A DNA stretch of 64,000 nt from a virus, in the IMG/VR virus record IMGVR_UViG_3300030328_001638, positions 1-64,000 of that record, one strand, 5' to 3'. Below the pieces are notes generated by a model. That model ran no database searches and was not told where the DNA came from. It saw only the letters and a program-made list of their open reading frames with translations. A program made the translations under genes and the position numbers. The first letter of the stretch is position 1. Each line of letters starts with the position of its first letter. Positions 28,381 to 37,912 of this stretch are shown in pieces.

Positions 28381-28784
28381 TGAATAAAACAATAGCTCAA
28401 GAATTAAAAGTGTTTGCAACGGTTGTTGCTAATAGGTTTTCTCAAACTAAGAGAGAAGGAAATGTTTCAGATGAAACTTTTGAAGTTTATGAAATAATAC
28501 CTACCTCTGATCAGACAGCTATCGTATTTTTTAAAAAGAATACCGCTAAGTTAGGCATGGGATTTTTTTATTATATAGCTCGTGGAGTTTCGCAAGGGTG
28601 GAAATATTTTTTTCCTACTGATTCTCATATTGTTGGAATGATGGCATCCCATTATTATAAATTAGAGGTTGAAAGAAAAAATTATGGAAAAAACTTTATT
28701 GATCCCAATTCTTTAGTAGATCAGTATAATAGAAACCGATCTCCTGAAGACCATATATCTTCTCCTGAAGAGATTAAAAGATAA
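28380..28784 (+). CDS. Last early-strand protein, unknown function
   Basis: A 134-aa protein, MNKTIAQELKVFATVVANRF then FKKNTAKLGMGFFYYIARGV and SHIVGMMASHYYKLEVERKN, with an acidic, Pro-containing end (NRSPEDHISSPEEIKR). It overlaps the SET gene stop by one base. Its 3' end overlaps the convergent 78-aa gene by 11 bases. No domain is recognised. Confidence 0.65.
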   Translation: MNKTIAQELKVFATVVANRFSQTKREGNVSDETFEVYEIIPTSDQTAIVFFKKNTAKLGMGFFYYIARGVSQGWKYFFPTDSHIVGMMASHYYKLEVERKNYGKNFIDPNSLVDQYNRNRSPEDHISSPEEIKR

Positions 28785-29010
28785 ATTTATTTAACTCTTT
28801 CATTTGCAACAGCTCGTGGCATTTTTCATATTCTTCTGTGGAGATATAGTAATCTATCAAACAATCGTATGCATCGCCTTCCATTACTTTTATAGGTTGG
28901 TACGGATTAAAAATAACAGCTAACTCTTCTTCAGTTTCTAATATCTCTTCAAATGTCTTACGGCCTGTTATTAATAAATAACTATCTTCCATTAACTTTC
29001 TATCATCCAT
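28774..29010 (-). CDS. Small acidic protein, unknown function
   Basis: A 78-aa protein, MDDRKLMEDSYLLITGRKTF then EETEEELAVIFNPYQPIKVM and ending NKFIF. Acidic alpha/beta. It is the last gene of the late transcription unit, 1 base after the giant protein's stop, and converges on the early operon. Confidence 0.6.
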   Translation of the reverse strand: MDDRKLMEDSYLLITGRKTFEEILETEEELAVIFNPYQPIKVMEGDAYDCLIDYYISTEEYEKCHELLQMKELNKFIF

Positions 29011-29011
29011 A

Positions 29012-32000
29012 TTAATTATTATATCGTTGGTTTAAATACTGCTGTCTACGCTGTTTCTCTAAATCTTTTAATCTTTGTCGCTCTCTATATTGCGGACTAT
29101 TTCTTATAGCGTCTTGCTGTTGCTTGTATCTGAAATAAGCTTCAGGGTTATATCTTTTCATCTCCTCCACACTCAGCTTGTCTGCCTTTTTTTCTTTTGT
29201 TCTCTTAGCTTTTCTATCAGCGTCACTTTCCACGACATACTCTGAATATTGTAATGCTAATAAAATAAATTCTTGTGGAGAAACATTTCCGTTTAATATT
29301 TTATCTGAATTTTTTATTAATCTATCTATCTGTCTGGTAGGTAACCCCAATGAGTTTAGTAAATCAAAAATAGCTTTTTTGTACAGCTCTTCTTTGGCTG
29401 CCTTACTTTTAGCTATAGCTTCAGGTTTACGAGGCTTTCCATTTTTATCAAATGGTGTTACATTATATTTGTCCGCTTTTTGCAATTCTTTGAAAAATTT
29501 AGCAGACACTTCTAATATAGGAATACCCCCCGAGGTTTCTCCTGTCCAAGGTTTTCCTGTCCACTTATCTCCGTAATAAGTAACTATTTCACCGAGTATA
29601 AACATTGCATTTAAATTGCCTAATACTCCTGCTCTCATTAGGTCTAAGTTATCTTCCTCATCCCATGGGGCTAATATTCCTGGTAAACCTGCGGCAACAT
29701 ATTGAAAGGCTATTGGTAATAAAGAATGGTAAACCATTAATCTTCTTGCATTTTCCTTATATGTTCCTTTTCCTTCTTTACTTCCTGACATTGCTTTTCT
29801 ATATATATTTATCGCAGCCATTAATTCTTGTCTAAAATACTGTTTGATAGAAGTTTGAAACATATTTAAACCTCTTGCGTACCATGCGCCTGTTTGAAAC
29901 TCATCTCTGTCTTGTAGGTCACTTGACTGCTGAGTCATCTTTGTGTCTCTTTCAAAAAGTCTTACCGCATGCTCGATAGCCTCTTGTTCGGTGGCTTGAG
30001 GATTGGCAGCTTTAAATTTATTTTTATAGTGAATATAGTTAGGTACTCCCCCTATTACTATTGCCCCTTTATCTCCTTGTTTTACCAACCACATCATGAC
30101 ATCTATAAATCTACCTTTCGCTCCTGCAGGAATAACACTTTTTACATTGCTTTCAGAATAAGACTCTAAAGTTCTTAATATACTCTCCCCATATCTATCT
30201 TGGATGTATACAGAATTATTTGATATTTCTTTCCATATCTTTGAGTATTGAGTAGCATTCATTGCCGCAAGTTTAGACCAATTTCTAAACCCAATAAATG
30301 CAGCGTATGCGGGAGCGGATGTTAACTGCTTGATAAATATAGTAGGATTAATAGATAATTTACCTATGACAAAAGCAGTAGTTATGTTGTTTACCCATTC
30401 CATAGATTTCTCATTACTAACACCTCTATTACCTAATTTTGTTATCATATTCATAATGCTCTCGTACGGAGTTTTACCAAAATTAAATACAATTTGAGAT
30501 TTAATATCTTTGTTCTTAAATAATTTACTCATATCATTTATCACTTCACCCATTGAAGCAAAATAATTCATATCATTAACATAGGATATTAAAGTAGACA
30601 TTTGATCCATATCGGCTATAGCCAGAGCATTATTCATCCTTACTTTTGTGGAAGCAGGAGCGGCAAAGTTTTTAAAAGCATTAGTTCCTGAAGACATTAA
30701 CTGCATTATATCAGTTTCAGGATTTCTTCCTTCTCTATATATTCTCCCTGCGTAATATTGATTCCAAGGCATTGAAGTTCGGTATATCTTTTTATAAGCC
30801 TCATTATACCCCTCATATAGTGATGGGAAAAATTCTTCCACCTGCCAACGAGATAACTCTTTAACCTCATCGTTTAGCTTAGCTTCCATTTCCGCCATTA
30901 TTCTTTTATAACCCTTCCCATATTTAGTTTCAAAAGATAATTCATTGGCAGGGTCTTTATATTGTGCTACTAAATAAGCCATTTGATTTTGGCTTAACGG
31001 AGGCAGTTCTACTCCTGAATCAGTAAATATTCCTGTCGGCTGTATACTACTATCGTTTTGTGCTTTTGTTTGCCAATTTTTTCCATATACTTCTTCCAGC
31101 TTATTATTTATAGCTAAAGTGGTCATCATTTTTCGAGCTTTATATTCTCGTGTACCTTCGTTTACTTTAACAGAAGTAATTTTTTGTGTTTCATTTCCTA
31201 ATATATCACCAGGCATTTTTCCAATAACACCCATCCATGTGGCTAAATCGGAGTTCATATATATAAAATTTCGTGTCGCTATTCCTAAATTCCTAAATGC
31301 CTGTACAGCTCTATTTCGTACCTTATTTTTTCTGGCTTCAGATATTAACCTTGTATCACGCAATAAAACCTCCACTTCTGGATTTTTAATTAGTCGTGGG
31401 TTTGCATTTGATTCAGGGAGAAGTTCATTAAAATCAGGGTTTTCTATATAAGACTTAACTCGCAATCCTGTAATATCATAATACAAAGTTTCAAATTCAG
31501 CCACATACTGTAAGTGTTTATCGAATAATTCTTTTTGCAATTGAGTTTTCCCTGTCTCAACTAAAGAATTAAGATTATTCAACACATCGTCTAATGCTTC
31601 AGTTTTAGAAGTCTCTACATCTTGAGATAATTGAGCATTTAAAAAATCAATTACAATATTCAAATCAGCTATACTATTTCTATCTTTAGGTGTTAAGTCT
31701 GTTTGACTTTCTAATTTAGCTATTTCATCTAAAATTGCCTGCACTTTATCGTCTATTTGAGTGGTATCATTGAAATTAATTTCATTAATCATTGCTTTGA
31801 TACCTTTAAGCCTTTTATGAACCTCATGACTTACCTTATAGCCTTTTGGTCTACCTGCCTGTATATCTTCATACTTTCCATTAAGAATCTCTTCAATCTT
31901 GTTTGTTAAAGCTTGATTTGTTTTCTTATTAACAAACTCTACAACCTCAGCTTTTTTATTTTCTATATTTTCTAAATTCGCATTAGTTATACTTCTAATA

Positions 32001-35000
32001 AGCTTTACAACTTCAGGTCGAGAAAATACATAGTTAGGTAAAGCTTGTCTTATAAAGTTTCTTAAATCTCGCTTTACTTCATCTAATTCTTTTCTTCCTT
32101 TTACTCTTTGTGTTAATATTTGTTTAGCTCTTTTAATTCTTCCTCCAACATCTTGCAATACTGTACCTGAAAAGGCAGTTTTCATTTGCGCTATCATTTG
32201 AGCTTGTTGAGTACTGAATCCATTTTCAAAAGTTTCACCCTGATATTCAGGAGTACTTTCTAAAAACTCGACTGTCATTTCATCTATTTGACCTTGAGTA
32301 TATTTATAAAGCTTTTTACCATCCTTCTGAGCTTTATCTTGAAGAGTATTAATTTGTTTTTGAATCTTTTTAATTTCATTATTTATCTTCTCAACTCTTT
32401 TTTTGTTTTTAAAAATTGTAGGTTGATCTAAATCTATTTTAAGCTTGTCTATTTTACTTAATAGGTTAGTTATTTTTTTACCCACAGGGGTAAGATTATT
32501 ATTCATTAACTTATTTCTATAAGCCACAACCTTATCAAATAGCTTTAAACCATTCATCATACCTCCTGCAATATTTCCAAAAGCCTTTGGTACATTCTCT
32601 AAAGTATATCCGCTTATTTTCATAAGAGGATTTATCTCACTCATCTTATATTTTAATCCTTTTAAATAAGTAATAATCGTATTTTCTTTTATATTATTCA
32701 TACGTCCTAATCTCACGATATCAATAATATTTTTAGACTCTCGTCCAATTTCATTAATAGATTTTTGTTTACGTACCGTTTTAAACGGATTAAAAAATCT
32801 ACCATTTCTTTTAAAATAATGCCCTACTAATTCTCCACTTCTATACCCTTCTCTTATGTAAGCAGCATGTACTGTTAAACCTAATTCTGCTGCCGCTCTT
32901 TTTAAGTTTTGAATATTATAAATATTAGCGGGCATAAATCCTTTAAAATTCATGTTGTAGTTACTTCCTAAATTTTGTGCGCTTTTTTGTTTACGCACAC
33001 TAATAGTTCCTACTTTAGGTATTGCTCCTGCAGAACTCGATACATTACTTTGTTTAAACTTCGTATCTCCTACTAACTTTTTAACTGATGTAGCAGGGGT
33101 TGATCCTTTATTAAATTTAGTGTAAGAATTAGTTACCTCAGTAGACTGATAAAATTCAGTTGGCTGATAAATACCTTCAATTTTTGCTTTTATCGTCCAA
33201 CCAAAAGACGGGTGATAATCCACATCCCCTGGCTTAGGTTGTGAAATAACCATACTCTCAGGAACAAATTCTGTTATACCTATTAAATCAAATGCTTGAC
33301 TATTTTTATTAGCAGGGTCTTCTAAACGGCCTGCAAATTCATTTTTGTTTTTTACACCTATTGCTTCTTGATATGCTTTGTTTGCTGATAGTTTATCATT
33401 TAATGCTTTTCTTAAATTAGGTGAAAAATTGTTTTCTATATTTAATCCTTCAACTATTTCTTTAATAGTTAAATCATTAAAACTTTTTATATCATTTCTC
33501 CCTGATTTCTTTTTGTATTGCTCAAAAGCTTTTTTCCCTACCTCATTAGTCAATACTTCATTAAATACATTTTTCATTTCTTGTTCGGTCAAAATCTTGT
33601 TGTCTAAAGCTACATTTACCAAGCCTTCAAATATAGCTTGTTGAAATTGCCAAGAGTTTTGATCCGTCCCTCTATGAGGTATAAATAAATTAGCATCTCC
33701 TTGTAAGACATTACGAATAAAAGTGGCAGCCTGACTTTCAGTATTGAACGCAGCTAAATTAGATATATCCCCTAAATTTTTCCCTGCTCTTTCCATCATA
33801 TCAGCTACATAGTTTTTTCCTCCATACAGCGTCATGCTTAGACCATTACCTAATTCAGTAAGTCCTGACATAGTAAAGTCATACATATTAGTAACAAAAT
33901 TTCTTCCTGCAAAATCAGCTAAAGATTTATCTTTTATATGTTTTGCAAAAGGTCTTTGGTCATTAGATATAGGAGGGGCTTTTCTTCCTTTTTGTTTTCT
34001 TTGTTGATTAATATTTATATCCGTACCAACTTGACCTCCTGTCCCTTGTTCTTGTTTTTGATTAAATTTAGTTTTCATATCCAAAGCTGCTATATCTGAT
34101 TCAGTTATAGTCTCTCCTGTTTGAATTTTACCTGCTAATCTATTGAGTAAATTAATTACATCTTGAGAAGATTGACCCACCTCTATACCTAATTTTTCTG
34201 CAATAGCCTCTATCCATTTTCTTATTTTACTTTTAGTAGGAGCATCAAACTGAGTATAGTTATCTGCTATCATTCCAAATATTTCTGCAAGTCTTTCTTC
34301 ATTCTGTATTTCACTATCGTAATTTTTAATAAATTTCCTTAACTCCCCTCTTACTTCCTTTGGTATACTTCTACTTCTTACTAAAGCTTGAACCATACGT
34401 TTTGTAACTGCTTGAGCTAATTTGTCATTAAATTTTAATTTATTAATTAATACTGCATGAAATATTTCATGACCTACGGTTCTTCCTGTAGCGTTTGCAA
34501 GATTAATATGAATAGTGTTGTCCAGTCTTTGATAAAATGCATTATCATTATCTTTATCTAATTTAGTATAAGAGTCCTCATCTCGATGTACTACTATTTT
34601 TAAACTTGGAAATATTTTAGCTACAGCTCGAGCTGCCATTTTAGCTTGCTCTACAATACTTTGCTTGCCTTTAACTCTATTGTTAGGAGATGATGTAAAA
34701 GATAAGTTTTCACTTACTTCATTTACTTCTATATCGCTTTCTTTATTTTCGACATTAAATACTTTCTTTTTAGAAGTAGGGTTAGAGTCTATATCTTGAT
34801 CTGATTTAGATTCAGGGTCTACCATAGCTTCAAAGTCAGATAGCTCTTGACTATCTACTTCCTCTTCGGTCTGTACCCTGTCTTGACTCTCTGTTTCGGC
34901 TTCGTTCTGGTTTCCGATGTCACCTTCTCTGGTAGGATCTGATTGGGATTCCTGTTCTTCCACAGGTGATATATTTGAGGCAGATTCTTTTTTAGCCAAT

Positions 35001-37678
35001 TCTTCTGCCTTTCGCTTTTGAAGCTCATTTAATTTCGTGTTTATTTGTTCTGGAGTGGGATTTTCCACACCCTCTTCTTTTAATTGATTTATAGCGTCTT
35101 CTTCAGTTATCTCATCTTCTTCTACTCTCCCTCTTGTGGTCTCTTGATTTTGTTGATAAGCTTTATAACTTAATGAAGCTAACTCTGAGGCTATAGTTTT
35201 TAACTGATCCATTTGTCTGGTAACAGAACTTGGGTCTTTACCTGCAATTTCTTGTTCTATTCTTTGTTTGTTTAACAACAATCCTAATGCTTCCTTTTTT
35301 TGTTGAGTACTATAATCTTCAGGTATTTGTGAATAAACTCCTTTAATTTCATTAAACATAGCCTCTTGTTCTTTGGCTTCTTCCAGAGTCAGTTTACCTT
35401 GATTAACTTGGTCTTTTAACCACAATGTATATATTCGTGAAGACTTACCATCATTCTTATCATCATTAGCCATATCTTCAAAAACCTCAAACATACCATC
35501 ATCCATACGAGTAAAATCCTTACTCGCTGCCATATTACTCATTGCTCCTGGTACACCCATAATCCAACCACCAACCATCTCTTGCGCACCTGCTCTTAAA
35601 GTTTGTAATACAGCATCTCCAAAGGTCTCTGGAAGAACAAACATGTCTTTATTTTTTATAAGTTCGTTATAAACATATTTACCTCCAAGGTCAGCAATTT
35701 CTTGAGCAAAACCTGTTTCAAATTCAGCAAAACCTGCGGCACCTACAGTTAAAACTCCACGAGCCACCATGTTATCTACTTCGTTTCTAACTACTTCTGA
35801 AAAATTTCTTCCTCTTACTTGTGCCACGTTACGGTACTTCCCTATAGACCTTAATAAAACTGCATTTAAAATTCCTTTTTGGCTCAGTACATTTCTTAAC
35901 CCTATAGCTTCTAAAGTTGCTACTACCGCACCTATAGGAAGCATAATAGCTTGCCTTTCATTTTCAGATATATCTGCAAACTGAGGGTTATTCTCCATTT
36001 CTTCATTTAAATGATCTGAAACTTGCGAATACATTTGTGCTGTACGTTGCGCCCAACCTGCAGGGTTATTACCCCCTATCATTGCAGGAAGAGATTCTAC
36101 TAAACCTAAATAGGCTCCTCCCCAAAATCCTTGCTTTGTTAAATCATTATATTCTTTTGTAGCACCGCTTGATCCTAATACTTCTCTTGCTCCCGCTCTT
36201 TGAAAATCTATCATCCCCATATTTTCAGGTAACTCTTTCCATTGTTTAAGTGATTCTTTAGAATAATAAGTTCCTAAAGGAGCTGTTTTTTTAACCGCCA
36301 CCCCTCTATCATCATAATCATAAGTATTGTATTTTAAATCCTTTTTTAAAATATCTTGAACCTTATCAGTTACTTCTTGTTGTTGTTCAGCTGTAAGCTG
36401 CTCAAGATATTCTTCCCAAGTTCTGCTATCATTTTTACCAGGGAAGGGTATCTGATACATCTCTTCAGCAACTCCTGCAAACATTTTTCTAAAATTTTGC
36501 TCACCCGCACCTCCAGAAGGAAGGGCTTCTACCGCCATATCTATTATTGCATTCATTCCCCCTGCACCCATCCGAGCTACTCCATCCCAAAATGCATTTT
36601 GAGTTGCTGCTGATGTCTCTCCTTGCTCAGTTTGCATTTGATTGTACTCACCCATTACTCTATCAATTTCACCACCTCTTGTTTTTAACTTACTATCTCT
36701 CACCATTAATTCGGCTTGCATAGTATTTAATTGCTGCTTTTTCTGTATATATTGGTTATATAAAGGACGAGTAGAAGGTTCATTAATTTGTTCTTGAGTT
36801 AAACCTCCAAAGACTGCATCTAATGCATCAACCTCAGTTTTAAATCGAAGGAAGCTTTCAATATCTTTATTAAAATAATTAGCGTCTTTATTTAACAGGG
36901 TTATAGTAGCATCAATTTTTTTATCAGTTAGGATTTTTCGTTCCAACTTAGAATAACCTTCTTCAGCTAATTTTAATCTTCTACTTTCCTTTTTATTTTC
37001 TATAAGAAAATCAGCAAGTTTATTTCTTTGTTTTTTCTTTCCGCCTGAAAACCATTGAGGTACATCTATTATAGCTGTGATGTCTCTAAATAAACTGTCA
37101 CCTCCAATTAAATCTAAATTAACATTAATTGATTCTCCATTAGCTGCTGTAACAGTCATAGCATCACCTAACCCTCCTGCCTCTTCAAAAGTAAATCCAT
37201 ATTGATTAAAATGATAATTTAATAAAGGAACAACATATTGTTCTTCGTGAGTCATTAAGTCTTGACTAACAGCCTGCATAGAGTGAAGAAATGGGTCGTC
37301 TTCTTGTTTTTTTACTTCTTCATGTGCCGCACTATATTCTTGAAATTCTTGTTGAGTTACCTCTTGGCCATCGATAGTATAAGTTTCAGTCTCTTCATCA
37401 TATTGAGCTGTTTCTTGACCTTCTGAAAAATCACCACCTTCTGGAGTGACGGGTTTATCAATCTTAAACCACCCTTCGTAATCAGGCTGACTACGCTCCC
37501 TTGCAGTTGATTGTGTGAGTAAACTTTTTAAACCTCCCCAACTCTCTCTTCCTGATGTTTGGGAAGGTGTTAGTCCAGCATCAAAATATTCTTGGTCAAG
37601 AGTTGTGGTGCTTTGATCTGTGGTTTGAGTGGTAGATTGGGAAGTATCCGAAGGTGAAGTTGTCTGACCTGTACCCAA
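29012..37678 (-). CDS. Giant internal virion (ejection-type) protein
   Basis: A 2888-aa frame as called from ATG 37678; with -1 frameshifting at 37705-37711 it would extend the 37570-37911 ORF to about 2966 aa. N-terminal ~150 residues are Ser/Thr/Gln-rich. A zinc-peptidase-like HEIFH motif lies at 1070-1074 in GRTVGHEIFHAVLIN. Long charged helical regions follow, then a C-terminal 500-residue part with GDKGAIVIGGVPNYI and TKMTQQSSDLQDR, typical of large polyvalent proteins injected with phage DNA. No N4/crAss-type RNA polymerase motif was found. It lies last in the internal-protein block. Confidence 0.8.
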   Translation of the reverse strand: MGTGQTTSPSDTSQSTTQTTDQSTTTLDQEYFDAGLTPSQTSGRESWGGLKSLLTQSTARERSQPDYEGWFKIDKPVTPEGGDFSEGQETAQYDEETETYTIDGQEVTQQEFQEYSAAHEEVKKQEDDPFLHSMQAVSQDLMTHEEQYVVPLLNYHFNQYGFTFEEAGGLGDAMTVTAANGESINVNLDLIGGDSLFRDITAIIDVPQWFSGGKKKQRNKLADFLIENKKESRRLKLAEEGYSKLERKILTDKKIDATITLLNKDANYFNKDIESFLRFKTEVDALDAVFGGLTQEQINEPSTRPLYNQYIQKKQQLNTMQAELMVRDSKLKTRGGEIDRVMGEYNQMQTEQGETSAATQNAFWDGVARMGAGGMNAIIDMAVEALPSGGAGEQNFRKMFAGVAEEMYQIPFPGKNDSRTWEEYLEQLTAEQQQEVTDKVQDILKKDLKYNTYDYDDRGVAVKKTAPLGTYYSKESLKQWKELPENMGMIDFQRAGAREVLGSSGATKEYNDLTKQGFWGGAYLGLVESLPAMIGGNNPAGWAQRTAQMYSQVSDHLNEEMENNPQFADISENERQAIMLPIGAVVATLEAIGLRNVLSQKGILNAVLLRSIGKYRNVAQVRGRNFSEVVRNEVDNMVARGVLTVGAAGFAEFETGFAQEIADLGGKYVYNELIKNKDMFVLPETFGDAVLQTLRAGAQEMVGGWIMGVPGAMSNMAASKDFTRMDDGMFEVFEDMANDDKNDGKSSRIYTLWLKDQVNQGKLTLEEAKEQEAMFNEIKGVYSQIPEDYSTQQKKEALGLLLNKQRIEQEIAGKDPSSVTRQMDQLKTIASELASLSYKAYQQNQETTRGRVEEDEITEEDAINQLKEEGVENPTPEQINTKLNELQKRKAEELAKKESASNISPVEEQESQSDPTREGDIGNQNEAETESQDRVQTEEEVDSQELSDFEAMVDPESKSDQDIDSNPTSKKKVFNVENKESDIEVNEVSENLSFTSSPNNRVKGKQSIVEQAKMAARAVAKIFPSLKIVVHRDEDSYTKLDKDNDNAFYQRLDNTIHINLANATGRTVGHEIFHAVLINKLKFNDKLAQAVTKRMVQALVRSRSIPKEVRGELRKFIKNYDSEIQNEERLAEIFGMIADNYTQFDAPTKSKIRKWIEAIAEKLGIEVGQSSQDVINLLNRLAGKIQTGETITESDIAALDMKTKFNQKQEQGTGGQVGTDININQQRKQKGRKAPPISNDQRPFAKHIKDKSLADFAGRNFVTNMYDFTMSGLTELGNGLSMTLYGGKNYVADMMERAGKNLGDISNLAAFNTESQAATFIRNVLQGDANLFIPHRGTDQNSWQFQQAIFEGLVNVALDNKILTEQEMKNVFNEVLTNEVGKKAFEQYKKKSGRNDIKSFNDLTIKEIVEGLNIENNFSPNLRKALNDKLSANKAYQEAIGVKNKNEFAGRLEDPANKNSQAFDLIGITEFVPESMVISQPKPGDVDYHPSFGWTIKAKIEGIYQPTEFYQSTEVTNSYTKFNKGSTPATSVKKLVGDTKFKQSNVSSSAGAIPKVGTISVRKQKSAQNLGSNYNMNFKGFMPANIYNIQNLKRAAAELGLTVHAAYIREGYRSGELVGHYFKRNGRFFNPFKTVRKQKSINEIGRESKNIIDIVRLGRMNNIKENTIITYLKGLKYKMSEINPLMKISGYTLENVPKAFGNIAGGMMNGLKLFDKVVAYRNKLMNNNLTPVGKKITNLLSKIDKLKIDLDQPTIFKNKKRVEKINNEIKKIQKQINTLQDKAQKDGKKLYKYTQGQIDEMTVEFLESTPEYQGETFENGFSTQQAQMIAQMKTAFSGTVLQDVGGRIKRAKQILTQRVKGRKELDEVKRDLRNFIRQALPNYVFSRPEVVKLIRSITNANLENIENKKAEVVEFVNKKTNQALTNKIEEILNGKYEDIQAGRPKGYKVSHEVHKRLKGIKAMINEINFNDTTQIDDKVQAILDEIAKLESQTDLTPKDRNSIADLNIVIDFLNAQLSQDVETSKTEALDDVLNNLNSLVETGKTQLQKELFDKHLQYVAEFETLYYDITGLRVKSYIENPDFNELLPESNANPRLIKNPEVEVLLRDTRLISEARKNKVRNRAVQAFRNLGIATRNFIYMNSDLATWMGVIGKMPGDILGNETQKITSVKVNEGTREYKARKMMTTLAINNKLEEVYGKNWQTKAQNDSSIQPTGIFTDSGVELPPLSQNQMAYLVAQYKDPANELSFETKYGKGYKRIMAEMEAKLNDEVKELSRWQVEEFFPSLYEGYNEAYKKIYRTSMPWNQYYAGRIYREGRNPETDIMQLMSSGTNAFKNFAAPASTKVRMNNALAIADMDQMSTLISYVNDMNYFASMGEVINDMSKLFKNKDIKSQIVFNFGKTPYESIMNMITKLGNRGVSNEKSMEWVNNITTAFVIGKLSINPTIFIKQLTSAPAYAAFIGFRNWSKLAAMNATQYSKIWKEISNNSVYIQDRYGESILRTLESYSESNVKSVIPAGAKGRFIDVMMWLVKQGDKGAIVIGGVPNYIHYKNKFKAANPQATEQEAIEHAVRLFERDTKMTQQSSDLQDRDEFQTGAWYARGLNMFQTSIKQYFRQELMAAINIYRKAMSGSKEGKGTYKENARRLMVYHSLLPIAFQYVAAGLPGILAPWDEEDNLDLMRAGVLGNLNAMFILGEIVTYYGDKWTGKPWTGETSGGIPILEVSAKFFKELQKADKYNVTPFDKNGKPRKPEAIAKSKAAKEELYKKAIFDLLNSLGLPTRQIDRLIKNSDKILNGNVSPQEFILLALQYSEYVVESDADRKAKRTKEKKADKLSVEEMKRYNPEAYFRYKQQQDAIRNSPQYRERQRLKDLEKQRRQQYLNQRYNN

Positions 37679-37911
37679 AGCCTCTTCTCGAGAAGTGCCA
37701 AAATCTTTTTTTTTTTTATTTTCTCAGTCCATAAACTAATAGGTTCTCTCTTGGCAAAAGTAGCATCTTTAGAGGCTATCCATTGATACATTTCATCTGC
37801 ATACTGAAGATCCTGCATGTTGTTTTCAAAATCCTCATAGCTATACCTTTGATTAAAAGTGCTGTCTTGAGTTTGAATCCAGTTAAATAATTCTACTAAA
37901 TATTCATTCAT
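37570..37911 (-). CDS. N-terminal ORF of giant protein (-1 frameshift)
   Basis: A 113-aa frame, MNEYLVELFNWIQTQDSTFN then YADEMYQWIASKDATFAKRE. Residues 1-69 contain two WI..D.TF repeats that look like the conserved N-terminus of this kind of large virion protein; the residues after KIKKKK become Leu/Pro/Gln-rich and look random. The giant frame lies -1 relative to this frame, and the two meet at an A12 tract. The natural product is therefore probably a fusion of these first 69 residues with the giant protein, with this short form as the unshifted product. Confidence 0.6.
   Translation of the reverse strand: MNEYLVELFNWIQTQDSTFNQRYSYEDFENNMQDLQYADEMYQWIASKDATFAKREPISLWTEKIKKKKILALLEKRLWVQVRQLHLRILPNLPLKPQIKAPQLLTKNILMLD
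37705..37711 (-). other. A AAA AAG slippery heptamer in an A12 tract
   Basis: On the minus strand twelve A (37717 to 37706) precede G37705. In the frame of the short ORF the codons are AAA AAG preceded by A, the efficient bacterial -1 slippery heptamer. Shifting -1 continues with GAT TTT GGC into the giant ORF. About 10 bases downstream lies the palindrome CTTCTCGAGAAG, which could form a small stimulatory hairpin. Transcription slippage or a sequencing length error in the A run are alternatives. Confidence 0.6.
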
Positions 37912-37912
37912 A

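Noticed and set aside
28784-29010. A bidirectional terminator between the convergent early and late operons
   Set aside because: The genes overlap by 11 bases and no GC-rich hairpin with a U-run is visible there.
29012-37678. Giant protein as a virion RNA polymerase (N4/crAss type)
   Set aside because: I found no DFDGD-like or T7-like polymerase motif; the HEIFH motif and the C-terminal pattern fit a polyvalent ejection protein better.
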